From Microgenomates group bacterium (GTDB lineage Bacteria; Patescibacteriota; Microgenomatia; UBA1406; GWC2-37-13): 7,519 nt of DNA. Numbering within the stretch: position 1 is the stretch's first letter; each line of letters starts with the position of its first letter. Positions 1-5,296 of this stretch are shown here, piece after piece. The position numbers and the translations under genes were made by a program. The DNA lies in NCBI GenBank assembly GCA_028276105.1, contig JAPYWZ010000029.1:1-7519 (forward strand), given 5' to 3'. The notes under the pieces were generated by a model. That model searched no databases and had not been told where the DNA came from. It saw only the letters and a list, made by a program, of their open reading frames with translations.

Positions 1-457
1 ACGCCTCGTAAGTTTCTCTTAAATCATAAGGAAAAACAATCCAAGCATCAATTATTTTTTGATAAAAGTTGGGAATAAACTGGGTTTTTGGTTTGATATA
101 GGGGGCGCAAGTTAGGAGATTTTTTACCGGTTTTTCTTGAAAATATTTTAAAGCGCGAATAAAGGTTTTGCCGGTGTCTGAGACTTCATCAACGATCAAT
201 ATCGATTTATCTTTTAAATCGATTTCTGAAACTTCAATAATTTCTGGTTCTTTTAACTGTTTGAGATTGGTATAAGAGGAAATAACAATGTTGGATATTG
301 GAAGTTTTAAAAAATCAGAAAGGATGCGGGCGGGAATTAAACCACCACGCGAAATAGCAATTAAGCGGTCGATTTTTACTTTTGACTCTTGTATTTTTTT
401 TCCTAAAAAAAGACAGTCTTTGTAAAATTGTTCCCAAGAAAGTTTGAAAAAGCGCAT
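1..457 (-). CDS. Purine-type phosphoribosyltransferase (partial, 3' end beyond window)
   Basis: The visible N-terminal 152 residues carry the type I phosphoribosyltransferase signature. An early SRGGLIPAR segment lies at residues 36-44, and the PRPP-binding loop VDEVSDTGKTF at 89-99 has the acidic pair followed by the S/TDTGKT phosphate loop. The stretch WIVFPYDLRET near residue 139 is typical of hypoxanthine/xanthine-guanine type enzymes, which join a purine base to PRPP in the cytoplasm for salvage. Substrate choice cannot be read from the sequence. The start is firm: an in-frame TAA lies two codons upstream of this ATG, and no other start fits. The gene runs off the left edge, so the stop and last residues are unseen; relatives are usually about 160-220 residues. 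It is divergent from the DUF2207 gene with 23 bp between the two ATGs and has no Shine-Dalgarno sequence. The family call is strong and the exact base specificity is open. Confidence 0.88.
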   Translation of the reverse strand, partial: MRFFKLSWEQFYKDCLFLGKKIQESKVKIDRLIAISRGGLIPARILSDFLKLPISNIVISSYTNLKQLKEPEIIEVSEIDLKDKSILIVDEVSDTGKTFIRALKYFQEKPVKNLLTCAPYIKPKTQFIPNFYQKIIDAWIVFPYDLRETYEA

Positions 458-480
458 ATTTTATAATATCATAATTTTTA
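458..480. promoter_or_regulatory. Compact divergent promoter region (candidate -10 boxes)
   Basis: Only 23 bp separate the two divergent start codons. On the plus strand TATAAT lies at 462-467, 13 bp before the ATG at 481, with TATCAT (467-472) as an alternative paired to TTGAAA at 444-449 over a 17-bp spacer. On the minus strand TATGAT covers 473-468, 10 bp before the ATG at 457. Transcription from such boxes would begin within a few bases of each ATG, giving leaderless or nearly leaderless messages. Any -35 element must lie inside the opposite coding region. In AT-rich DNA such hexamers also arise by chance, so this is a candidate only. Confidence 0.4.
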
Positions 481-2175
481 ATGAGAAAAATAATTTTTTT
501 GTTTTTGGTTTCTTTTTATTTGTTATTTGGGATAAAAGGAGTTTGGGCTGAGGAGATAAAAAGTTTTAAGGTTAATATTGTGATCAACAAAGACGGGACG
601 ATTGATGTTAAAGAGACAATTGTTTACGATTTTGGTCATCTTTATCGGCATGGAATTTATCGGGAGATTCCTTTTATAAAAACAAATAAAGAGGGGAAAA
701 AATTTAAGTTGGATTTTTCCCAGTTTTCTGTCGTTGATGAAAATCAAAGGCCCTATCGTTTTCAAAAAATACTTGCCGATGAAAAAATCCGCTTAAAAAT
801 TGGTGATCCACAAAAAAAGATTTCTGACGTCCACACCTACATCATAAGCTACAAAGTAGCGGGCGCTTTAACTTATTTTTCTGATCATGATGAGCTTTAT
901 TGGAATGCGACCGGTAATGATTGGCCAGTTTCTATCAAAGAGGCGGTTGTTGAAGTTGAACTGCCGGAAAAAATTGATGAAAGTCAACTAAAAGCTTCTT
1001 GTTATACCGGACGTTATGGGACAACTACTTCTTTATGCCAAATATTTTTTAACCATCTTAACAACGATCGTATAAAGATGGTAATAAAAACTACTTCAAG
1101 TTTAGGTTATAAAGAAGGGCTAACTTTTATTTTGGGTTTTCCAAAAAATATCGTTTCCGTGTTGGAGCCAAAAGAGTATACGCCTTTTTGGGAGACAATT
1201 TTTGGGAAAATATTGGCTTTTTTGTTGAAGATTTTGGCTTTGTTTTGGTATTTGATTTTGCCTTTTTATATTGCTTATCTTTGGTTTAAGTATGGTCGTG
1301 ATCCAAGAGGTGATGTTGGCGTAATATCATCTTGGTTTGATCCACCAAAAACACCCGATGGCAAAAGATTTCTTACTCCTGCTGAAATTGGGGTTTTGGG
1401 CGATGAGACAGTGGATTTAAAAGATATTTCGGCAACAATTATCGATCTGGCAAGACGAGGGTATTTGCGGATTGAGGAGAGAAAAAAGGGTGAGTTTTGG
1501 CTTTTAAAAACGGAAAAAGAAGAAACTGATCTTTTGCCTTTTGAAAAAATTTTATTGGATAAGTTTTTTAAAAGTAAGGCTGAGATAAATTTAAAAAAAG
1601 AAGAGCTTTACCAAGAGGTTGAGGAGGTAAAAAAGGCAATTTATGAGCAGGTGGTTTTGACTGGTTTATTTCCAGAAAATCCGGAAAAAATAAGAAGTCT
1701 TTATTATATTTTGCTGGCTTTGAGTATTTTTACGGCCAACTTTTTACTCTTTTTTTCTTCATTAATTTTTGGTCTTCGTATGCCAAGAAAGACCAAAGCT
1801 GGGGTTGAGGCTAAAAACATTGCTTTTTCCTTAAGAAACTTTTTAAAGTCTCAAGAAAGACAGCTGACATTTCAAGCTGATAAACAGATGCTATTTGAGC
1901 GGCTTTTGCCTTATGCCATTGTTTTTGGGGTAGAAAAGATTTGGGCAAAAAGATTTGAGAATTTAGGAATTGTCCCACCTTCTTGGTATCAAAGCTATTC
2001 TTCAAAAGGCACTTTTAATAGTGTTTATTTTGTCAATGATCTTAATTCCTCAATCTCAAGTTTTAAACAAGCAGCCACCCCAACTACCAGTTCTTCTGGT
2101 TTTTCTTCCGGATTTTCTTCCGGTGGTGGGTTTTCTGGTGGGGGTGGTGGCGGTGGTGGGGGAGGGAGTTGGTGA
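481..2175 (+). CDS. DUF2207 domain-containing membrane protein
   Basis: A predicted envelope protein of 564 residues with the full DUF2207 layout. Residues 1-23 form a signal peptide or anchor ending in VWA, followed by a mainly beta extracytoplasmic domain to about 225. The family hallmark DELYWNATGNDWPV lies at 137-150. A hydrophobic segment spans about 242-269, followed by KYGRDPRG. A cytoplasmic region with TPAEIGVL and a winged-helix-like stretch follows (about 297-335), then a second membrane segment (406-431). The conserved FLKSQERQ ... LLPYAIVFGVEKIWAKRF block lies near 453-492, and a Gly-rich tail ends in GSW. The tail is normal for the family, so the protein looks complete. Molecular function is unknown. 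The ATG is the first start after the divergent promoter region and puts the signal peptide at the terminus. It is probably transcribed alone, since 461 bp of repeats follow. The tail DNA is strongly G-rich (2122-2168), unlike the rest of the window. Confidence 0.9.
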   Translation: MRKIIFLFLVSFYLLFGIKGVWAEEIKSFKVNIVINKDGTIDVKETIVYDFGHLYRHGIYREIPFIKTNKEGKKFKLDFSQFSVVDENQRPYRFQKILADEKIRLKIGDPQKKISDVHTYIISYKVAGALTYFSDHDELYWNATGNDWPVSIKEAVVEVELPEKIDESQLKASCYTGRYGTTTSLCQIFFNHLNNDRIKMVIKTTSSLGYKEGLTFILGFPKNIVSVLEPKEYTPFWETIFGKILAFLLKILALFWYLILPFYIAYLWFKYGRDPRGDVGVISSWFDPPKTPDGKRFLTPAEIGVLGDETVDLKDISATIIDLARRGYLRIEERKKGEFWLLKTEKEETDLLPFEKILLDKFFKSKAEINLKKEELYQEVEEVKKAIYEQVVLTGLFPENPEKIRSLYYILLALSIFTANFLLFFSSLIFGLRMPRKTKAGVEAKNIAFSLRNFLKSQERQLTFQADKQMLFERLLPYAIVFGVEKIWAKRFENLGIVPPSWYQSYSSKGTFNSVYFVNDLNSSISSFKQAATPTTSSSGFSSGFSSGGGFSGGGGGGGGGGSW

Positions 2176-2189
2176 AACGAAATCACCAA
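2169..2189 (+). other. Hairpin overlapping the DUF2207 stop codon
   Basis: TTGGTGA (2169-2175, containing the TGA stop) is a perfect inverted repeat of TCACCAA (2183-2189) around a 7-nt loop. It has no following T tract, so it is not a classical intrinsic terminator. It might protect the 3' end of the message. The right arm overlaps the first unit of the CACCTAA array, so the pairing may be incidental. Confidence 0.3.
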
Positions 2190-2239
2190 GCACCAAACAT
2201 CTAGCATCTAACACCTAACACCAAGCACATAACACCTTA
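2184..2239. repeat. Heptanucleotide array A, eight units, consensus CACCTAA
   Basis: Eight consecutive 7-nt units run without a register break. Every unit starts CA, and the variable positions give CAYCWAR with two deviations in the last two units. The array begins 8 bp after the DUF2207 stop. A period of 7 with drifted units resembles the short tandemly repeated repetitive sequences of filamentous cyanobacteria in style. I know of no function. The array is non-coding: both strands contain stops nearby. Confidence 0.85.
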
Positions 2240-2243
2240 AAAA

Positions 2244-2271
2244 GTGTAACGTATAACGTGTAACGTGAAAC
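2244..2271. repeat. Heptanucleotide array B, four units, consensus GTGTAAC
   Basis: Four adjacent 7-nt units, two identical (GTGTAAC) and two with one change each (GTATAAC, GTGAAAC). The array starts 4 bp after array A and has a different consensus but the same period. Confidence 0.8.
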
Positions 2272-2284
2272 ATAAATATTAAAT

Positions 2285-2305
2285 GTTCAACGTTAAACGT
2301 TAAAC
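2285..2305. repeat. Heptanucleotide array C, three units, consensus GTTAAAC
   Basis: Three adjacent 7-nt units (GTTCAAC, then GTTAAAC twice). It is separated from array B by 13 AT bases and ends 2 bp before the REPIN-like element. The unit is close to array B's (GTGTAAC against GTTAAAC), so B and C may share an origin. Confidence 0.7.
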
Positions 2306-2307
2306 AA

Positions 2308-2415
2308 TGTCATTCTTGATTTAATCAGGAATCTATAAAATTTTTACTTCTTTTTAAGATATTATAGATTCCCGCTTTCGCCAAGTCTGACTTGGCTTCC
2401 GCAAAAAAGGGAATG
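2308..2415. repeat. REPIN-like double palindrome, copy 1 (right end altered)
   Basis: The left end TGTCATTCTTGA (2308-2319) and the inner segment CAGGAATCTATA (2326-2337) match copy 2 at 5379-5407 at 11/12 and 12/12 positions. The inner arm GGAATCTATA (2328-2337) pairs perfectly with TATAGATTCC (2363-2372). Outer CATTC (2311-2315) pairs with GAATG (2411-2415). The right palindrome ATTCCC/GGGAAT (2368-2373/2409-2414) contains an inserted 15-bp palindrome. The plan is two REP-like palindromes in inverted orientation around an AT-rich loop, as in REPINs mobilised by RAYT (IS200-like Y1) transposases in other bacteria. No transposase is in the window. Reading its loop in reverse complement gives the better match to the loop of copy 2, suggesting opposite insertion orientations. 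Confidence 0.75.
2380..2396. repeat. 15-17 bp palindromic micro-element, copy 1, nested in REPIN
   Basis: GCCAAGTC (2380-2387) and GACTTGGC (2389-2396) are perfect inverted arms around a single T. The core CCAAGTCTGACTTG is identical to the copy at 5316-5329. It sits at the tip of the right REP palindrome and is flanked by CTTTCG (2375-2380) and CTTCCG (2396-2401), an imperfect direct repeat (5/6). Removing the 15-mer and one flank leaves a simple ATTCCCGCTTTCGC palindrome half, which suggests a later insertion. Confidence 0.75.
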
Positions 2416-2465
2416 CTAAGAACTATTAACGTCTCTTAAAAGATTATAAATAAGGATTATAAATG

Positions 2466-2474
2466 TGTGATAAT
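2466..2474 (+). promoter_or_regulatory. Extended -10 candidate upstream of the small ORF
   Basis: TGTGATAAT fits an extended -10 (TGN followed by GATAAT) and ends 8 bp before the ATG at 2483, so transcription would begin at or within a few bases of that codon. No clear -35 is seen, which extended -10 promoters can tolerate. Just upstream GATTATAAAT occurs twice (2442-2451 and 2455-2464), a 13-bp spaced direct repeat of unknown meaning. Confidence 0.35.
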
Positions 2475-2482
2475 CTCATCTT

Positions 2483-2578
2483 ATGTCAAATACAAATCAC
2501 GATCGTGAGTTTTTTTTGACAAAGGAAAAGCAAGGCAAAGCAATCTTTCAATTAGGTAAAAGTTTTAAAAATAGGTAA
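2483..2578 (+). CDS. Possible 31-aa small protein, or remnant of a decayed gene
   Basis: An ATG at 2483 opens 31 codons beginning MSNTNHDREFFLTKEKQGKA, charged and soluble looking, with no membrane segment or recognised domain. A good extended -10 box lies at the distance seen before the other plus-strand starts in the window. The 3' end is shaped by a perfect 19-bp tandem duplication (2553-2590). Because 19 is not a multiple of three, the second copy shifts the frame and the ORF ends NR-stop. With one copy it would end KKLKE-stop two residues later. The FFLTKEK segment faintly recalls GreA N-termini, but this is too short to claim. It could be a leader ORF for amrS, a real small protein, or chance. 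I do not recognise it. Confidence 0.3.
   Translation: MSNTNHDREFFLTKEKQGKAIFQLGKSFKNR
2484..2521. promoter_or_regulatory. 38-bp imperfect dyad with perfect TCACGATCGTGA core
   Basis: The 12-bp core TCACGATCGTGA (2497-2508) is a perfect palindrome. On exactly the same axis TGTCAAA (2484-2490) mirrors TTTGACA (2515-2521), and three of the six intervening pairs also match, so 16 of 19 positions are symmetric. It overlaps the start of the small ORF, just downstream of the extended -10. It could be an operator or an RNA hairpin. A T8 run (2510-2517) follows the core, so a weak intrinsic terminator is an alternative, though most of that run pairs inside the longer stem. Confidence 0.5.
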
Positions 2579-2590
2579 AAGTTTTAAAAA
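2553..2590. repeat. Perfect 19-bp tandem duplication
   Basis: TAGGTAAAAGTTTTAAAAA is present twice head to tail (2553-2571, 2572-2590) with no mismatch, indicating a recent event. It lies 46 bp upstream of the amrS start and changes the frame of the small ORF. Confidence 0.9.
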
Positions 2591-2619
2591 GTTGAAAGAA
2601 TAAAATTTCCAAATTGTTT

Positions 2620-2625
2620 TATAAT
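2620..2625 (+). promoter_or_regulatory. Consensus -10 (TATAAT) for the amr genes
   Basis: A perfect TATAAT ends 11 bp before the amrS ATG, predicting transcription start within about five bases of the start codon. TTGAAA at 2592-2597 is the nearest -35-like hexamer, but the 22-bp spacing is too long, so the -35 is unclear. The GC of the short AGCG just before the ATG is not a Shine-Dalgarno match. Confidence 0.5.
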
Positions 2626-2636
2626 TAAAATTAGCG

Positions 2637-3689
2637 ATGAAACAAGCGAGATTGTATGAAAAATTAGGGGATGATTTGGTCCGTTGCACGGCTTGTTCTT
2701 GGTATTGTCGTATCGCCCCCAATCAGGTTGGGATTTGTGCCACCCGTTTAAATCAAAAAGGAAAACTTTATTCTTTAGTTTATGGCTTGGCGATTAGCTT
2801 GCATCTTGATCCGGTTGAGAAAAAACCCCTTTATCATTTTTATCCAGGAGAAAAACTTTTATCTTTTGGCACTTGCGGTTGTAATTTTGGTTGTTTATTT
2901 TGTCAGAATTGGGAAATGTCAAATCAAATCAAAAATCAAAAATCAAAAATCAAAAATTTAAAAAAAGAGTTGACTAATTTTATTAAGGCAATGTCGAAAA
3001 ATATAACGCCAAAAGAGATAGTTGAGATGGCAGTAAATTTTGGGGCAAAAGGTATCGCCTATACCTACAATGAGCCGGCGATTTTTGTTGAGTTTGCCCA
3101 TGATTGTATGGTTTTAGCAAAGAAAAAGGGCTTGAAAAATGTTTTTGTTTCCAATGGTTTTGAGTCCAAAGAAAGCTTTGACTATATCAAAGATTATTTA
3201 GATGCGATTAATATTGATTTAAAAAGTTTTCAGAGTAGTTTTTATCAAAAAATTTGTTTGGCTAAAATTGAGCCGGTAAAAGAAAATATTAAACGATATT
3301 TTGAAGCTGGAATTGAAACCGAAGTGACGACTTTAGTTATCCCAGGCTACAACGATAGTCAAAAAGAGTTAGAACAAATTGCCCAGTTTTTAGTCTCAAT
3401 CTCGTCTGATATTCCTTGGCATATTTCTGCTTTTTATCCGGCTTATAAAATGTTAGATGTCCCACCAACACCAGTTGAGAAATTGATTTTAGCCTATGAA
3501 ATTGGGAAAAAGGCTGGGTTAAAGTATGTTTATGTGGGTAATGTTTATGATCCTTTACGTTCGTCAACTTTTTGTTCCAAATGTGGAGCGATGTTAGTAA
3601 AAAGAGAAGGTTATTTGGTTTCAATCGTTAATTTAAAAAATGGTGCCTGTAGTAAGTGTGGGGAAAGAATTTATGGAAGGTTTGATTAG
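2637..3689 (+). CDS. amrS: AmmeMemoRadiSam system radical SAM enzyme AmrS
   Basis: A 350-residue radical SAM protein of the AmmeMemoRadiSam family. The iron-sulfur motif CX3CX2C is C82, C86, C89 in CGCNFGCLFCQNW, which would bind the 4Fe-4S cluster that cleaves S-adenosylmethionine. An N-terminal Cys group (C17, C20, C24, C34) and a C-terminal zinc ribbon (C313/C316 and C338/C341, with CGAMLVKREGYLV between) are both typical of this family and separate it from pyruvate formate-lyase activases. GIAYTYNEPAIFVEF near residue 139 is the usual core segment. The reaction and substrate are not known to me. The fused AmrB-AmrA gene begins 20 bp downstream on the same strand, the expected partner. A (TCAAAAA)n array inside the gene encodes a Lys/Asn-rich insert at residues 95-107, just after the cluster motif. 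The start has TATAAT 11 bp upstream and no ribosome-binding site. Confidence 0.93.
   Translation: MKQARLYEKLGDDLVRCTACSWYCRIAPNQVGICATRLNQKGKLYSLVYGLAISLHLDPVEKKPLYHFYPGEKLLSFGTCGCNFGCLFCQNWEMSNQIKNQKSKIKNLKKELTNFIKAMSKNITPKEIVEMAVNFGAKGIAYTYNEPAIFVEFAHDCMVLAKKKGLKNVFVSNGFESKESFDYIKDYLDAINIDLKSFQSSFYQKICLAKIEPVKENIKRYFEAGIETEVTTLVIPGYNDSQKELEQIAQFLVSISSDIPWHISAFYPAYKMLDVPPTPVEKLILAYEIGKKAGLKYVYVGNVYDPLRSSTFCSKCGAMLVKREGYLVSIVNLKNGACSKCGERIYGRFD
2919..2956. repeat. TCAAA/TCAAAAA short-period array inside amrS
   Basis: Two 5-nt units (TCAAA) are followed by four perfect 7-nt units (TCAAAAA, 2929-2956) in the amrS frame. Because 7 is not divisible by 3, the array is read in all three phases and encodes SNQIKNQKSKIKN (residues 95-107). 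Six units total 38 nt, and the reading frame stays open. The style is that of the heptanucleotide arrays found in the intergenic spacers here. Confidence 0.9.
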
Positions 3690-3709
3690 AAGTCTTTTGA
3701 AGTTTTAAA

Positions 3710-5113
3710 ATGACCACTTTTCGTCAACCGGCTGTTTCTGGTCTTTTTTATCCCAAAGAAAAAAGACAGTTGGAGGAGCAAATTCTTTCTTTTTTAAAAA
3801 AAGCAAAAAAGGAAGATTTAGAAAAGCCAAAGATTTTAATTGTTCCGCATGCGGGAATTGTTTATTCTGGTCAAACAGCGGCTTTTGGTTTTAAACAGGT
3901 AGAAGGCCAAGATTTTAAAAGAGTTGTTCTTTTGGGAGCTTCTCATACTTCATGGTTTTCTTATGCGGCGGTTGATGATTCGGATTTTTGGCTGACTCCT
4001 TTGGGACAGGTGGCATTGGATAAAGATTTTATTGATTTTTTAACTGACGGAAAATATATAGTAAAAGATAAACGTCCGTTTATAAACGAGCATTGTTTAG
4101 AGGTGGAGTTAATTTTTTTGCAAAAGGTTTTAACAGATTTTACGATCGTTCCTATTTTGTTAAGTGAAGCTGATGATTTTTTAATAGAAAAATTGGCGGA
4201 AAAAATAGCTTCAAAAATTGATGATAAAACTTTAGTCGTTGTTTCCTCAGATCTTTCTCATTATCCGCCCGATGAGGTGGCCAAAAAAGCCGATCAAAAA
4301 ACAATTGAGGCAATTTTGTCGGGAGAAAGAGAGATTTTTGAAAAAAAGATTTTTGAAATTGAAAACAGTGGTCTTTTGGGATTGGAAACTGCCGCTTGTG
4401 GACAAAAAGCAATAAGTTTGGCTTTGGCTTTAGCAAAGCGTTTGGGTGTTTATTTTAAATTAATTCATTATTCTACCTCCGCTGATGTTTCATTGGATTT
4501 TTCTCGGGTGGTTGGCTATGCGGCAATTGGCGGGTATTTAAAACAAAATAAAGATGATGAAAACTTTTTTTTGGATGAGAAGGTGCAAAAAGAGGCTTTA
4601 AAAATTGTTAAAGATACTTTGCAAGGTTTTTTTAAAAAAGGAGTTATCCCAAAAATTAAAGTCAAAAGCAAAAGTTTGTTTAAAAATCTTGGTTGTTTTG
4701 TAACTCTTAAAAAAAATGGAAAACTTCGCGGGTGTATTGGCGAGTTTCCTTCAGATAAACCCCTTTGGCAGGTGATTCAAAAAACGGCTTTGGCTTCAGC
4801 TTTTGAGGACCCGCGTTTTTTTCCTTTAAAAAAAGAGGAGTTGAGGGGTTTGGAGATTGAGATCTCAATTGTTTTTCCTTTAAAAAAAATCGATGATTGG
4901 CAAAAGATAAAACTAGGGATGGATGGGGTGTTGATTGAAAAAGAAGGAAGGCGGGGTGTTTTTTTGCCCCAAGTAGCCAAAGAAACAGGATGGAGTTTAG
5001 AGGAGTTTTTGGAAAATCTTTGTTTAGAAAAAGCCGGTTTACCAAAAGATTGTTATAAAGATCCAAAGACAAATATTTATGTTTTTAGAGTGCAGAGTTT
5101 TTTGGGAAAATAA
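3710..5113 (+). CDS. amrBA: AmmeMemoRadiSam system AmrB-AmrA fusion (MEMO1 + AMMECR1 domains)
   Basis: A 467-residue two-domain protein. Residues 1 to about 278 are the MEMO1-like AmrB domain. They hold the metal-site residues of this dioxygenase-like fold: H47 (VPHAGI), H79 (GASHT), H184 (SSDLSHYP) and C230 (ETAACGQKA), plus NEHCLEVEL at 126-134. These align with H49, H81, H192 and C244 of human MEMO1 as I recall it. Residues about 285-467 are the AMMECR1-like AmrA domain with its hallmark LRGCIG (339-344), then FEDPRF and the GVFLPQVAKETGW block (416-428). The linker is short and charged. AmrB and AmrA are separate genes in many genomes; here one chain fixes 1:1 stoichiometry. It starts 20 bp after amrS with no ribosome-binding site, so co-transcription is likely. 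The substrate of the system is unknown to me. The protein appears intact. The symbol amrBA is my composite of amrB and amrA. Confidence 0.92.
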   Translation: MTTFRQPAVSGLFYPKEKRQLEEQILSFLKKAKKEDLEKPKILIVPHAGIVYSGQTAAFGFKQVEGQDFKRVVLLGASHTSWFSYAAVDDSDFWLTPLGQVALDKDFIDFLTDGKYIVKDKRPFINEHCLEVELIFLQKVLTDFTIVPILLSEADDFLIEKLAEKIASKIDDKTLVVVSSDLSHYPPDEVAKKADQKTIEAILSGEREIFEKKIFEIENSGLLGLETAACGQKAISLALALAKRLGVYFKLIHYSTSADVSLDFSRVVGYAAIGGYLKQNKDDENFFLDEKVQKEALKIVKDTLQGFFKKGVIPKIKVKSKSLFKNLGCFVTLKKNGKLRGCIGEFPSDKPLWQVIQKTALASAFEDPRFFPLKKEELRGLEIEISIVFPLKKIDDWQKIKLGMDGVLIEKEGRRGVFLPQVAKETGWSLEEFLENLCLEKAGLPKDCYKDPKTNIYVFRVQSFLGK

Positions 5114-5138
5114 ATCAGATAAATCGAAGTTGAGAAAT

Positions 5139-5183
5139 ACGAATGATACGAATAAATATGCGAATGACGCGAATTATGCGAAT
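5139..5183. repeat. Nonanucleotide array D, consensus RCGAATNAY
   Basis: CGAAT recurs at 5140, 5149, 5161, 5170 and 5179, with spacings of 9, 12, 9 and 9. It is five drifted units of mostly 9 nt, starting 25 bp after the amrBA stop. Non-coding. Confidence 0.75.
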
Positions 5184-5190
5184 ATAAAAG

Positions 5191-5280
5191 AGAGATAAAT
5201 AGAGATTTATAGAGATAAGTAGAGATTGATGGAGATAAATAGAGATAAATAGAGATTAATGGAGATTAATGGAGATTGGG
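5191..5280. repeat. Decanucleotide array E, nine units, consensus RGAGATWAAT
   Basis: Nine consecutive 10-nt units run without a single register break. Every unit has RGAGAT in its first six bases; the last four vary (AAAT, TTAT, AAGT, TGAT, TAAT, and TGGG in the final unit). This is the longest and most regular array in the window. The period is close to one DNA helical turn. I see no coding sense. Confidence 0.92.
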
Positions 5281-5296
5281 AGAGTAAAAAAAATTA

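Noticed and set aside
2173..2175. TGA read as glycine (SR1/Gracilibacteria code)
   Set aside because: The protein ends in the family-typical GSW right before TGA, and read-through would enter a repeat array and stop 13 codons later.
2025..2207. Minus-strand open frame with a polyproline run
   Set aside because: It is the antisense of the Gly-rich DUF2207 tail and has no independent promoter or domain.
2497..2517. Intrinsic terminator (palindrome plus T8)
   Set aside because: The core stem is only about 4 bp around a GATC loop, most of the T run pairs within the longer dyad, and it lies over 300 bp from the DUF2207 stop. It remains a weak alternative.
3700..3710. AAGTTTTAAAA before amrBA, also found in the 19-bp duplication
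   Set aside because: An 11-mer of mostly A and T recurs easily by chance in this composition, and there is no longer match.
4707..5072. 121-codon minus-strand open frame inside amrBA
   Set aside because: It lies opposite the well-conserved AMMECR1 domain. Its composition reflects AT-rich antisense sequence and it has no recognisable motif.
5191..5280. CRISPR-like regularity of the 10-nt array
   Set aside because: Units are 10 nt with no spacer between them, and no cas gene is present. It is a simple tandem array.
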